DNA from: Akkermansiaceae bacterium
GTDB lineage: Bacteria > Verrucomicrobiota > Verrucomicrobiia > Verrucomicrobiales > Akkermansiaceae
Assembly (NCBI GenBank): GCA_903930425.1
Contig: CAIYYV010000001.1
Span: 1-33,728, forward strand
Length of the DNA stretch: 33,728 nt
Direction: 5' to 3'
Shown here: one piece after another, positions 1-9,645 of the stretch
Numbering within the stretch: the stretch's first letter is position 1
Layout of the letters: every line of letters begins with the position of its first letter
The notes under the pieces: model-generated
Databases searched by the model: none
Told to the model about the DNA's origin: nothing
What the model saw: only the letters and a program-made list of their open reading frames with translations
Position numbers and translations under genes: made by a program

Positions 1-2105
1 ACCTGAAAGGCGATGCGGCAGGGAATGTTCGCCTTGATGATGCCGGTGACCACATCCGCGCGCGGCGTCTGCGTGGCAATGATGAGATGAATCCCCGCCG
101 CGCGTGCCTTCTGCGCAATCCGAGCAATGCACATCTCCACATCCGCAGGCGCGGTCTGCATCAAATCGGCCAACTCATCGATCAACACGACAATATACGG
201 AAAACGATCCGGAATGGCCTCCTCAAGGATCTCGAATTGTGGATCGTCCTCATCCTCCTCAGCACCGATTTCTCCCGACGCCAAGGCGGCGGCTATCGAA
301 TCCATTTGCTCGTCATCCACATCATCCAAGATCCACGGCGGGGCTTGGTGACTCGACGGCAGGCCGCGATCCAAAGGGCGCTTGGGCTTATGCGGTGGAT
401 CGACCAAGCCGGCCGCATCTAACAAGTCGGCGTCCGGGGGCTGCGCGGATTTTTCCTTGCGGATGCGGTTATTGAAGCCATCGAAGTTGCGCACGCTTTC
501 CTTGGCGAAGATCCGGTAGCGTTTTTCCATTTCATTGACCACCCACTTGAGGGCGGCAACCGTTTTTTTCGGGTCGGTCACGACCGGCACGACGAGGTGG
601 GGCAGGCGGTTATACATCTGCATTTCGACCACTTTGGGATCGACCATGATGAAACGCAACTCGTCGGGCCCGAATTTGAAGAGCATCGAGGCGATGATGG
701 AGTTGATGCACACGGATTTGCCGGAGCCGGTGGCACCCGCAACTAACAGGTGAGGCATGGCGGCGAGATCACCGATCACGGTTTTGCCATACACATCCTT
801 GCCGAGCGCCAGAGGAATCCGCTTCTTGGCGGAGCGGAATTCCGGATCATGGAGAAGTTCATGAAGCGGGACGGCGATTTTTTGCGAGTTGGCGATTTCG
901 ATGCCGACGGTGTCTTTCCCGGGAATGGGCGCGAGGATGTTGATGCGTTCGGCACAGGTGGCGCGCGCGATGTCTGCCTCCAATTGTGAGATGCGCGAAA
1001 CGCGCAGGCCGGTGGACGGATAGATTTCGTAGCGGGTGATGGTGGGCCCGCGGGTGATGTCACCCGGGGTGACTTCGATGCCAAAGGCCCTGAGCGTTTC
1101 AATGATCATGCGCTGGGTGGACAAAAGTTCCTCACGGTTTGCCTCTGGCGCGTCTTCCTCGATTTCCGCATCCAATAGATCAAACCCGGGGAGTTCGTAA
1201 TTTTCAAATCCGGTCACCGAGAGCGATTGGTGGGTCGGTTTTTTACGTTCGAACGGTTTGGTTCCCGGGACGACAGGCGCGCTCGCCCGGCGCTGCGACG
1301 CATCGATAATCTGGGGTGGCGGGGTGTCGCGCAAAGGCAGCAGCGTTTGCAGGTCCGCATCCTCCTCGGAGGCGACGGCCGCTTTCATGGTTTCGCGTTC
1401 TCTGCGCCGTTGTTCCCGTTGGCGTTCCCGTTCCGCCTGCAATTCCGCTTCGCGCGCGGCAGCGATCCCGGCCACACTCCGACTTTCACGCCATCGTGCA
1501 AATTGATTCCCGAGCATCCAGAAACACGCCTTCACAAAACGCACCGGCGGCTGACGGGTCAATAAAATCACCGCCACCAAATAGGCCGCGCTCGTCACCA
1601 GCAAGGTGCCCGAGCGACTGAGCAAGCGCATGAGCACGAGGCCACCCAATCCTTTGCCAACCCAACCACCAGGGTCGCTGAGATGACAACTGCGCGCCCA
1701 ATCTTTGCAAAAGAAATCCATGGCATGGAGCCACGCGGCACCCGCAAATAACAAAATCAAAAAACCGATCACCACGCGTGGCCAAAGACGCCCGTCAAAA
1801 ACCAATTTGATCACTCCAAACCAAATGAAGCCCAAGGGGATCAGGTATGCCGCCGCCCCAAACACCTGGATTTGAATCAACCCGAGAATCCCACCTACCG
1901 GGCCTATCAGATTTTCTCCCGTTGCGGACGAAGAATCCGCGAAGGGTTCTAACAACCACCAATGCGGAAGATCGGCCGGGCTGTATTTTACCAGCGAAAG
2001 CAACAAGAGCAGCCCGCAGGTGGTCCACAGAATCCCCATGATTTCGTTAGTCCACCGCGATGGCTCCGCGACTTCCCCACGTTTCTTGTTGTCTCTGCTG
2101 GCCAT
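1..2105 (-). CDS. ftsK: DNA translocase FtsK/SpoIIIE family, truncated at the left window edge (5' part present)
   Basis: Not in the ORF track because it is open at the edge. Reverse translation from ATG at 2105 reads MASRDNKKRGEVAEPSRWTNEIMGILWTTCGLLLLLSL..., then several hydrophobic segments, then ...PHLLVAGATGSGKSVCINSII (Walker A), FIMVDPKVVEMQMYNRLPHLVVPVVTDPKK, and IVVLIDELADLMQ (Walker B). Confidence 0.95.
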   Translation of the reverse strand, partial: MASRDNKKRGEVAEPSRWTNEIMGILWTTCGLLLLLSLVKYSPADLPHWWLLEPFADSSSATGENLIGPVGGILGLIQIQVFGAAAYLIPLGFIWFGVIKLVFDGRLWPRVVIGFLILLFAGAAWLHAMDFFCKDWARSCHLSDPGGWVGKGLGGLVLMRLLSRSGTLLVTSAAYLVAVILLTRQPPVRFVKACFWMLGNQFARWRESRSVAGIAAAREAELQAERERQREQRRRERETMKAAVASEEDADLQTLLPLRDTPPPQIIDASQRRASAPVVPGTKPFERKKPTHQSLSVTGFENYELPGFDLLDAEIEEDAPEANREELLSTQRMIIETLRAFGIEVTPGDITRGPTITRYEIYPSTGLRVSRISQLEADIARATCAERINILAPIPGKDTVGIEIANSQKIAVPLHELLHDPEFRSAKKRIPLALGKDVYGKTVIGDLAAMPHLLVAGATGSGKSVCINSIIASMLFKFGPDELRFIMVDPKVVEMQMYNRLPHLVVPVVTDPKKTVAALKWVVNEMEKRYRIFAKESVRNFDGFNNRIRKEKSAQPPDADLLDAAGLVDPPHKPKRPLDRGLPSSHQAPPWILDDVDDEQMDSIAAALASGEIGAEEDEDDPQFEILEEAIPDRFPYIVVLIDELADLMQTAPADVEMCIARIAQKARAAGIHLIIATQTPRADVVTGIIKANIPCRIAFQ

Positions 2106-2311
2106 GCGTTTGTCTGTGCCTCAGTATTCCCCGACTCCGGCCCGGCGGCAAGATTGTTTTCAGGGCTTGAAAATCAAGCATTGCTGCTGACCGGGAAGAC
2201 CCCCGCAACTGCAGACCCCAAACCTCTCTCCTGATGGGTCGTGAGACACCAAGCCGGTTGATTGCGTGTGAAGAATCATGTGCCTCGACAATCTGATGGG
2301 TCAGGAGTATT

Positions 2312-2602
2312 TTGCCCTCGATGAGGCTCATTGAAATTGCTCCCAAGGAAGGTTACAGGCTATTTCTCCGTTACGATGACGGCGCGTGTGGCGAAGTAGA
2401 CCTATCCTTCTATGCCGGACGTGGAATATTTGCAGCGTGGTTGAAGCACGGAGTATTCGAGCAGGTGACCCTTGCGGAAGCGGGCCATCCTGAATGGCCT
2501 GGAGAACTCGACCTCTGTCCTGACATGCTATACATGAAGCTGACCGGGAAGACCCCCGAAGAAGTTTTTCCAACCTTACACAAGCTGCCTGTCCATGCCT
2601 GA
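2312..2602 (+). CDS. DUF2442 domain protein (in-frame ATG at 2321 is an alternative start to TTG 2312)
   Basis: Protein ...LFLRYDDGACGEVDLSF...LCPDMLYMKLTGKTPEEVFP matches the DUF2442 pattern; overlaps the next ORF by 8 bp. Confidence 0.8.
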   Translation: MPSMRLIEIAPKEGYRLFLRYDDGACGEVDLSFYAGRGIFAAWLKHGVFEQVTLAEAGHPEWPGELDLCPDMLYMKLTGKTPEEVFPTLHKLPVHA

Positions 2603-2855
2603 GCTTTCGCGATTTTACGGCATCGTGATTCAGATGTATTTCGGTGATCACCAACCGCCGCATTTTCATGCACTTTACGCCGGGAGAAAGGCCGTCATCG
2701 ATATCGAAACATTGGCATTCCTTGAGAGACAACTCCCACCGAGAGCCAGTGGACTTGTCATCGAGTGGGCTACCATTCATCAAGACGAATTGAGAGTCGC
2801 CTTCCGCACAGCTCAAGCCATGGAGACTCTCTCGAAGATCGCGCCTCTTGACTAG
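2595..2855 (+). CDS. DUF4160 domain protein
   Basis: MPELSRFYGIVIQMYFGDHQPPHFHALYAGRKAVIDIE... is the typical DUF4160 N-terminus (F/YGI.I.MY..DH.PPHFHA.Y); overlaps the upstream DUF2442 gene. Confidence 0.85.
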   Translation: MPELSRFYGIVIQMYFGDHQPPHFHALYAGRKAVIDIETLAFLERQLPPRASGLVIEWATIHQDELRVAFRTAQAMETLSKIAPLD

Positions 2856-2865
2856 AGAAAGGCCG

Positions 2866-3720
2866 TCATCGCTCCAGATCTCTCTGGACGATTTCACCCG
2901 GGCGAGTGCTCGTGCCGGGCCAGAGTTTCCGACCCGGATAGATCGAGGTGTGAATGCCGGTGTGCACGCCGTCGCCGACGATGGCCCCGAACTTTCGCCG
3001 ACCGGTGTCGATAAGCGCGCCATTGACCATCGACCGATGGTGGTTGCCGTCGTGGCGGAAGTTAGAAGTCGTGGTTCCCGCCCCGAAATTCACTCGTTCG
3101 CCGAGCACCGAATCTCCCACATACGAAAGGTGTCCGATCTGGGTGTTAGAAAGAATGACACAATTCTTGATTTCGACGGATTGGCCGACATGGCAAGCAT
3201 CGCCGATGCTGGTGTTGCCGCGGAGATAACAATTCGGGCCGATCTTGCAGTCGGCACCGATCACGACATGGCCCTCGATGAACACTCCCGGGAGAATCCG
3301 GGACCGCATCCCGAGATGGAGGACGCCCTCCACGACAGCCAATGGATGGATCTCACCGGCGATGGCGTCTTCGGTGAGTGCGGCAAGTGCCTGCTCGTTG
3401 GCGCGTAGCAGATCCCACGGATAGCGGATGAGAAACGATGCGCTCGCCAAAAACGCACTCGCGCCATCCGGCGTGGCATGGTGCCAGGCCAATGGCGTGT
3501 TCTGGCCGTCCACCAGCACGGCCTGGCCGCTTGTTAGAAAATCAGCCAGATCCTTCGGGTCCAGCCATGCGTGCGGATTTGCCGTGAGATGGGTGCCATT
3601 CAACGCGCGGCGCTGGTGTTCGGAGAGCGCGACATTGGCGATCGGAAAATCCGCGAGGCTCCGGGTCAGGGAGAGCGGTCGGCAGTCGGGTGCATCGGGG
3701 GACATAAATGGTGGAATCAT
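2866..3720 (-). CDS. GlmU-like left-handed beta-helix (hexapeptide repeat) acyltransferase/sugar nucleotidyltransferase C-terminal-like protein
   Basis: Hexapeptide-repeat region (GVFIEGHVVIGADCKIGPNCYLRGNTSIGDACHVGQSVEIKNCVI...NFGAGTTTSNFRHDG). No LxAGxGTRM nucleotidyltransferase motif. Start overlaps the glmM stop (ATGA). Confidence 0.75.
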   Translation of the reverse strand: MIPPFMSPDAPDCRPLSLTRSLADFPIANVALSEHQRRALNGTHLTANPHAWLDPKDLADFLTSGQAVLVDGQNTPLAWHHATPDGASAFLASASFLIRYPWDLLRANEQALAALTEDAIAGEIHPLAVVEGVLHLGMRSRILPGVFIEGHVVIGADCKIGPNCYLRGNTSIGDACHVGQSVEIKNCVILSNTQIGHLSYVGDSVLGERVNFGAGTTTSNFRHDGNHHRSMVNGALIDTGRRKFGAIVGDGVHTGIHTSIYPGRKLWPGTSTRPGEIVQRDLER

Positions 3721-5063
3721 CCGATTTCCTCACGGATGGCGTCCGCGAATTTTTCAACCCAGACGTGGCATCGTTCGGCGTCACGGTGCTCGACCAGCAC
3801 GCGGATTTTTTTTTCGGTTCCCGAGTAGCGGATCAGGTGGCGGCCATGGCTAGCGAACTCGGTGGTGGCTTGTTTCATGAGTTTGCTGAGTTTGGGCAGG
3901 GAGGCAAGCGGCGGGGTGGAGGCCACGGGGATGTTGACGAGTTGAGTGGGATACTCGGTGAGGACGGCGGCGAGTTGAGCCAAGGTGGCCTTATGTTCAT
4001 GCATCAATCGCAGGACGAGCAAAGCGCTGAGGATACCATCGCCGGTAGTGGCGTGGTCCGCGAAAATCAAATGACCGGAATTTTCACCGCCGAAGGAATA
4101 GCCATTGTCGCGGATGCACTCGATGACGCTGCGGTCGCCGACGGCGGTGGTCTCGAGTTTGATGCCGTGGTGTTTCATGGCTTCTTTGAGTCCCAGGTTG
4201 CTCATGATAGTGGCGACGAGCGTTTGGCGTTTAAGTTTCCCCTGTTCCTTGAGGCCGATGGCACAGAGCGCGAGGATGCAATCGCCGCTCACCGGTTGAC
4301 CGTTCGCATCGGAGAAAATGACACGGTCGGCATCGCCGTCGAAGGAGATCCCGAGGTCGGCATTGAATTGACGCACCAAGGCTCCCGCGTGTTCTGGATA
4401 AAGCGCGCCGCAATCATGATTGATGTTGAGTCCGTCGGGTTGGATGCCGATGGTGATCACTTCTGCACCGAGTTCCTTGAAGATCAACGGGGCGATGAAA
4501 TAAGCCGCGCCATGGCCACAATCGACGACCACTTTCAAGCCATGCAAGGCGACATTGTCCGCGGTATGTTTCGCAAACTCGATGTAGCGACCGCGGGCGT
4601 CATCGATGCGGTGGGCTTTGCCGATTTGCTGCGGTGGCAAGGGTGGGGGTTCCTGTTCTTCCCCCAGGATATGGCGTTCGATCAAGGCCTCCAGATCGTC
4701 GGACAACTTGTAGCCATCGGGCCCGAAGATCTTCATGCCGTTGTCTTCGAAAGAATTGTGAGATGCGGTGATCATGATACCGGCCGCGGCACCCATCGAT
4801 TTGGTCAAATGGGCCACCGCCGGGGTGGGCAATGGACCGACCATGAACACATCCATTCCCATCGACACCAAACCACTCGTGAGCGCTGACTCCAGCATGT
4901 AACCCGAAATGCGGGTGTCTTTTCCGACCACCACGCGGTTGCGATTCGGGCCTGAAGACCGCAGCACATTTGCGACGGCCTTGCCCATGCGTAACGCCAC
5001 ATCCGCAGTGATCGGAAATTCATTCACACGGCCTCGGATGCCGTCGGTTCCAAATAATTTCAT
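3717..5063 (-). CDS. glmM: Phosphoglucosamine mutase
   Basis: MKLFGTDGIRGRVNEFPITADVALRMGKA..., phosphoserine loop GIMITASHNSFEDNGMKIFG, DGDADRVIFSD, C-terminal IRYSGTEKKIRVLVE. ORF track starts at 5093; the M at 5063 matches family starts. Confidence 0.96.
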   Translation of the reverse strand: MKLFGTDGIRGRVNEFPITADVALRMGKAVANVLRSSGPNRNRVVVGKDTRISGYMLESALTSGLVSMGMDVFMVGPLPTPAVAHLTKSMGAAAGIMITASHNSFEDNGMKIFGPDGYKLSDDLEALIERHILGEEQEPPPLPPQQIGKAHRIDDARGRYIEFAKHTADNVALHGLKVVVDCGHGAAYFIAPLIFKELGAEVITIGIQPDGLNINHDCGALYPEHAGALVRQFNADLGISFDGDADRVIFSDANGQPVSGDCILALCAIGLKEQGKLKRQTLVATIMSNLGLKEAMKHHGIKLETTAVGDRSVIECIRDNGYSFGGENSGHLIFADHATTGDGILSALLVLRLMHEHKATLAQLAAVLTEYPTQLVNIPVASTPPLASLPKLSKLMKQATTEFASHGRHLIRYSGTEKKIRVLVEHRDAERCHVWVEKFADAIREEIG

Positions 5064-5194
5064 AATGCGTGTTAGGGTGCCCGCAAGCCGCATGGATTAA
5101 CGAGGAGCAGACTCAAAAGCACGCGGCTTCAGGGGTCAAGGACAATGCCGGACGCTGAATGCGATACTTTAAAAAATCCTCAGGCTCACTTGCA

Positions 5195-7033
5195 TCAATC
5201 CACCGTGTCCAAGGGTGCGGCAGCCCCCTTGCCTCTGGCACCTGGATTGGGACAGAGCATGCGTTTTTGTGATTCCCTCTCGCCGGCATTGCGGGCTACC
5301 GGGATGGGCAGGCCCGTGACCAAATCCAGACCGGTCACATACATCGCGGTGGCAGCGGTCATCGGCAGAGGAATGAAATCCTGCACCTGTTGGAGATTCC
5401 ATCGCTCACGCTTGAGGAATTCCTCGACCGCGCGCATCTCGTTGCCCGTGCAGCCGGGAAAACTCGAAATGAAATACGGCACGAGATATTGCTCCTTGCC
5501 GGCCTCCTCACTCAGCTCTCGAAATGTTTGAAGAAACGCCGGAAAATCTCCGGCGGGCTTGCGCATCCTCCGCAACACGTCCGGATGCAAGTGCTCGGGT
5601 GCCACTTTCAGGTGTCCTGAAACATGATGCGTCACCAACTCGCGCAAGTATTCCGGCGTGCGCACCGCCACATCCATACGAATGCCCGATTGCACAAATA
5701 CATGCTTCACTCCGGGCAACGCGCGCACACCCCGCAACATCTCCAAGCCCGGACGCTCGCAAATCTCAAAATGCGGACAAATCCCCGGCCACAAACAACT
5801 CGGTCGATGACATCTCCGGCACGCCTCAACATGACCATTTTTCGCGCCAAACAAATTGGCCGTCGGCCCGCCCAAATCCGACACCGTGCCGCGAAAGGTC
5901 TCCATACCAGCAAGCATTCGCACCTCATCTAACACAGACGCCACCCCGCGACTTGATAAAAACTTCCCCTGGTGCAGGCCCAGCCCGCAAAACGTGCAAC
6001 CGCCGGCACACCCGCGCGAAACAATCACCGAATCCTTGATCGTCGCAAATCCCGGAACCGCATCCTGATAGATTGGATGCGCCCGCCGCCGGAACGGATA
6101 GGCATACAACGCATCCAATTCCGGACCATCCACCGGCGGCGCCGGAGGCTCGATCACCACCGCCCGCTTGCCGTGCATTTGCACCAAGCGCTTCCCGCAA
6201 TACGGTGACTGCTGTGCCTCCGTTACTTTTGTCAGTGTCAGCAATAACCTAACATCCCGCTGCAATTCGTCCCACGACGGCAATATCACCGCCTCGGAAA
6301 AATCTGCTGCCGCACTTGCAGTGGCACCTAACATCCGGGCTGTTCCGGGAATGCCGGCCAAATCCATCACCCCGCTGGCCAGTCGCCGGGCAATCTCCCG
6401 AACCGCCCGTTCGCCCATGCCATACACGAGCAGGTCCGCCTTCGAATCCGTAAGCACAGACGGGCGGAGCTTGTCCTGCCAGTAATCATAATGTGCGACC
6501 CGCCGCATGCTGGCCTCCATCCCACCTAACACCACCGGCACCCCCGGAAAGGCCCGCCGACTCAACTGCGCATACACGACCGACGCGTGATTCGGGCGTT
6601 TGCCAGTCACCCCGCCCGCGCTGTATGCATCAACTTTCCGTTTGTGGCGAGCCACTGTGTAATTTGATACCATGGAATCCAGATTCCCCGCAGTCACCCC
6701 GACAAATAATCGTGGGGTGCCCATCACCTGAAGCGATTCAACATTCCGCCAATCGGGCTGCGCCACAATGCCAACCCGCCATCCCGCGGCTTCCAATACC
6801 CGCCCGATCATCGCCGCACCAAATGACGGGTGATCGACATACGCATCGCCCGTGACAAGCAGCACATCCAATTCCTGCCACCCACGCCCCTCCATCTCCG
6901 GCCGAGACATCGGCAAAAACGCTTCGTTCACTTCGAGGCCGCCCGGTTTCAGGCCGGTCTCATCGAACCCAGATGAAAGGGTGGTTTGAATAACAACTTG
7001 GGGAAAATGAAAACGTGGGGCGAATTGTCCCAA
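5195..7033 (-). CDS. YgiQ family radical SAM protein
   Basis: [57 protein letters not shown]-terminus; radical SAM cluster [21 protein letters not shown]...[10 protein letters not shown]. Confidence 0.95.
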   Translation of the reverse strand: MGQFAPRFHFPQVVIQTTLSSGFDETGLKPGGLEVNEAFLPMSRPEMEGRGWQELDVLLVTGDAYVDHPSFGAAMIGRVLEAAGWRVGIVAQPDWRNVESLQVMGTPRLFVGVTAGNLDSMVSNYTVARHKRKVDAYSAGGVTGKRPNHASVVYAQLSRRAFPGVPVVLGGMEASMRRVAHYDYWQDKLRPSVLTDSKADLLVYGMGERAVREIARRLASGVMDLAGIPGTARMLGATASAAADFSEAVILPSWDELQRDVRLLLTLTKVTEAQQSPYCGKRLVQMHGKRAVVIEPPAPPVDGPELDALYAYPFRRRAHPIYQDAVPGFATIKDSVIVSRGCAGGCTFCGLGLHQGKFLSSRGVASVLDEVRMLAGMETFRGTVSDLGGPTANLFGAKNGHVEACRRCHRPSCLWPGICPHFEICERPGLEMLRGVRALPGVKHVFVQSGIRMDVAVRTPEYLRELVTHHVSGHLKVAPEHLHPDVLRRMRKPAGDFPAFLQTFRELSEEAGKEQYLVPYFISSFPGCTGNEMRAVEEFLKRERWNLQQVQDFIPLPMTAATAMYVTGLDLVTGLPIPVARNAGERESQKRMLCPNPGARGKGAAAPLDTVD

Positions 7034-7040
7034 AAGAATT

Positions 7041-7379
7041 TCAAGGGATTTTTGAGGCGATCAAGGCCGCAAGGGTTTTCGGGGTCGCAACGTTGACACG
7101 TGTCAAGTCGGCAGGGGTCAATTCAACCCCGAAGTGATCTTCCACGGCCAGCACGATGGCCTGCATCACAGGCGACGAGCTGAGTCCCGCCGCAAATAAA
7201 TCCCCGTCGTCGGGAAAATCCCAATCCAATTCTAACAATCCTTCCGCATTCAACCAATCGATCAAATCAGTGGGGCTGGGTGACAAAGGTTTTGAGAGTT
7301 CCATGCGGACAAACGGTGCAATGAGTTCCCCGAACTCATCAAGTGGAAATGTGAACGGCTCCCACAATTCTCTCGCCAT
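7041..7379 (-). CDS. Acyl-carrier-protein-like (phosphopantetheine attachment-type) protein
   Basis: [49 protein letters not shown] resembles the ACP helix-II region (L..LGLDSL..V..V..LE..FG..L...D....T...L...I), with candidate Ser in GLSS. Confidence 0.7.
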   Translation of the reverse strand: MARELWEPFTFPLDEFGELIAPFVRMELSKPLSPSPTDLIDWLNAEGLLELDWDFPDDGDLFAAGLSSSPVMQAIVLAVEDHFGVELTPADLTRVNVATPKTLAALIASKIP

Positions 7380-7411
7380 CGCTCATCAATCCACTATGAA
7401 TAGCCGAAATC

Positions 7412-8455
7412 ATGAAAACTCCCTCCTCAAAAAAATTCTTTGGGTTTCTTTCGCTATGCTCCGCCATCTGGGCACTTGGGCCCCCATCGCCAGCAGCGTC
7501 GCCCGATGTGCTCGCCATTCAAACGTATGCGGGGCTGAGCATCACGGGCACCGTCGGCGCCGTTTATGCTGTCGAATACAGCACAGACCTCGCCCAAGCG
7601 GACTCTTGGCTCTGTGCGGATTTCGTGAGCCTCCCATCCAGTCCGTATCTGTGGATCGACAAGTCCACGTCAGTGACGGGCAAACGGTTTTACCGCGCAG
7701 GGCAGGTGACCGCGCCGACCCATATGCTGTATCTTTCCCCGGGCACCTTCCGAATGGGCAGCCCGGCCGACGAACTGGACCGGAATAGCGGCTTGGAGGG
7801 CCAGCAGACCGTAGTCACCCTGACCCGCGGGTTTTGGATCGCGAAATATGAAGTGACCCAGGCCGAATACCTCGCCGTCATGGGCAACAATCCAAGCACT
7901 TTTAATGGGATGCCCGGGGCCATTGATTACGGCATTGACCTCACTCGCCCCGTGGAAACCGTGACTTGGACCAATGCCACGGCTTACTGCGCGGCTCTCA
8001 CGACGAGCGAACGCGCGGCAGGGCGGATCAACAGCAACTGTGCCTATCGGTTGCCAACGGAGGCCGAGTGGGAGTATGCCTGCCGGGCAATGACCTCGAC
8101 GCGCTTCAGCTACGGGGATGACTTACCTTACACCAGCCTGACCAACTACGCATGGTATAGCACAAACAGCACGAACAGAACACATCCCATAGGCACGAAA
8201 TTGCCGAACCCGTGGGGCTTGTATGACATGCATGGAAATGTGGCCGAGTGGTGCCAGGACGTCTGGTGGAATTTGCCTGGCGGCGCGCTCGTTGACCCTC
8301 AACACTCTGGGGGGAACGTAGCTCATATCATTCGCGGCGGCAGTTATGAGAATGTCACCTCGACCAGCCGTGCGGCTTTTCGCGCGTTTCAATCCTTCGG
8401 ATCCGCATTCTCAACCACCGGCTTCCGGGTGGTTCTTGCCCCGGTTCAACCCTAA
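7412..8455 (+). CDS. Secreted SUMF1/FGE-sulfatase-fold domain protein
   Basis: N-terminal signal-like segment; MLYLSPGTFRMGSPADELDR...VTLTRGFWIAKYEVTQAEYLAVMGNNPS...YRLPTEAEWEYACRA...WGLYDMHGNVAEWCQDVW...IIRGGSY. Confidence 0.92.
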   Translation: MKTPSSKKFFGFLSLCSAIWALGPPSPAASPDVLAIQTYAGLSITGTVGAVYAVEYSTDLAQADSWLCADFVSLPSSPYLWIDKSTSVTGKRFYRAGQVTAPTHMLYLSPGTFRMGSPADELDRNSGLEGQQTVVTLTRGFWIAKYEVTQAEYLAVMGNNPSTFNGMPGAIDYGIDLTRPVETVTWTNATAYCAALTTSERAAGRINSNCAYRLPTEAEWEYACRAMTSTRFSYGDDLPYTSLTNYAWYSTNSTNRTHPIGTKLPNPWGLYDMHGNVAEWCQDVWWNLPGGALVDPQHSGGNVAHIIRGGSYENVTSTSRAAFRAFQSFGSAFSTTGFRVVLAPVQP

Positions 8456-8557
8456 CCGTTCCCGACTGCGGTCGCATGGCTTCCCGGCAACCGCTCGGGA
8501 AGTCCAATCGCTTCGCCCTTTTCCCTGCTTTCCATGCCGTACTTTCCCGGCTAGGTC

Positions 8558-9631
8558 TTGTCGGTGCTCTGCTCGTTGCGATTGATGAATTTCCGGTGCT
8601 TCGAATCGCTGGCCCTTGATGTGCCACCCGCAGGCACCATTCTGATAGGCGCCAACGCAGCCGGTAAAACCTCGGTTTTAGAGGCCCTCTGCGTGCTCAT
8701 CCGCTTGCATTCACCACGCAGCCAGCGCATGGCCACCCTCGCCCGCATCGGCAGTGACGGCTTCGGCGTCGCCGGCGATCCCTGGGGAAGCGATCGCCAA
8801 GTCCGCCATGACCGCAACGGTTGGACGCTCAAAACCCACGACCACGACCCGGCCAACCGCAACACCTACCTCGAAGACGGAGGTCTCGTGGTCTGGATGG
8901 GAAACGACGACCTCGACTTGATCCGAGGCCCCGGTGAAACCAGACGCCGCTACCTCGATTTCATCGGCACCCAGATCGACCCCCATTACCGCCACTCATG
9001 GTCACGATACCGCCGCGCCCTCCGCGCAAAAAACCTCCTGCTCAAAGCCGGCAGCCCGCGCCATGCCGAAATCCTTGCCTATGAGGAAATCCTCATCGAA
9101 CACGGCACTGTCCTCATCAATGCCCGCACCCGCCTCGTCGACGATCTCGCGCCTCTCGCCGCCACCGCTCAACGCGCCATCAGCCACCAAGATGAACCCC
9201 TCACCCTGCAATACCTCCGCGCCTCCGGCCCCGATTTCCGCGAATCATTGATCCTCGCCCGCGATCGCGAAGCTCGACTCCGCCAAGCCGTCGTCGGCCC
9301 GCATCGCGACGACCTCACCCTCAGAATCCACGGCAAACCCGCCACCGACTTCGCCAGCGAGGGCCAACAACGAACCCTCGCCATCTCCCTCAAACTCGCC
9401 CAGGGAAAATTGCTCGAATCACGCGGCGGAAAACCACCCATCTATCTGATAGATGATATTTTCGGCGAGCTCGATCCTGCCCGCCGTAACGCGCTGATGA
9501 GGAATCTTCCGCCGCTCGCACAAAAGTGGATCACCACCACCCACATCGATTGGTTGCAAGAAACCCCGGAGCTTGACGGCATCAACCGCTTCACCGTGCG
9601 CGGCGGAAAGTGCTCGCCTGGCTTCCCATAA
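8558..9631 (+). CDS. recF: DNA replication/repair protein RecF
   Basis: LRLMNFRCFESLALDVPPAGTILIGANAAGKTSVLEAL (Walker A), GPHRDDL, ASEGQQRTLAISLKLAQ (signature), YLIDDIFGELD (Walker B). Start TTG at 8558 uncertain. Confidence 0.92.
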   Translation: MSVLCSLRLMNFRCFESLALDVPPAGTILIGANAAGKTSVLEALCVLIRLHSPRSQRMATLARIGSDGFGVAGDPWGSDRQVRHDRNGWTLKTHDHDPANRNTYLEDGGLVVWMGNDDLDLIRGPGETRRRYLDFIGTQIDPHYRHSWSRYRRALRAKNLLLKAGSPRHAEILAYEEILIEHGTVLINARTRLVDDLAPLAATAQRAISHQDEPLTLQYLRASGPDFRESLILARDREARLRQAVVGPHRDDLTLRIHGKPATDFASEGQQRTLAISLKLAQGKLLESRGGKPPIYLIDDIFGELDPARRNALMRNLPPLAQKWITTTHIDWLQETPELDGINRFTVRGGKCSPGFP

Positions 9632-9645
9632 ACTTCGGGACGCCA

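Noticed and set aside
2848-3408. 186-aa plus-strand ORF and neighbours antisense to the hexapeptide acyltransferase
   Set aside because: Shadow frame; the minus strand carries the recognisable beta-helix protein.
3708-4889. 393-aa plus-strand ORF opposite glmM
   Set aside because: Antisense to an unambiguous glmM; long shadow ORFs are expected in GC-rich coding DNA and the translation resembles no family I recognise.
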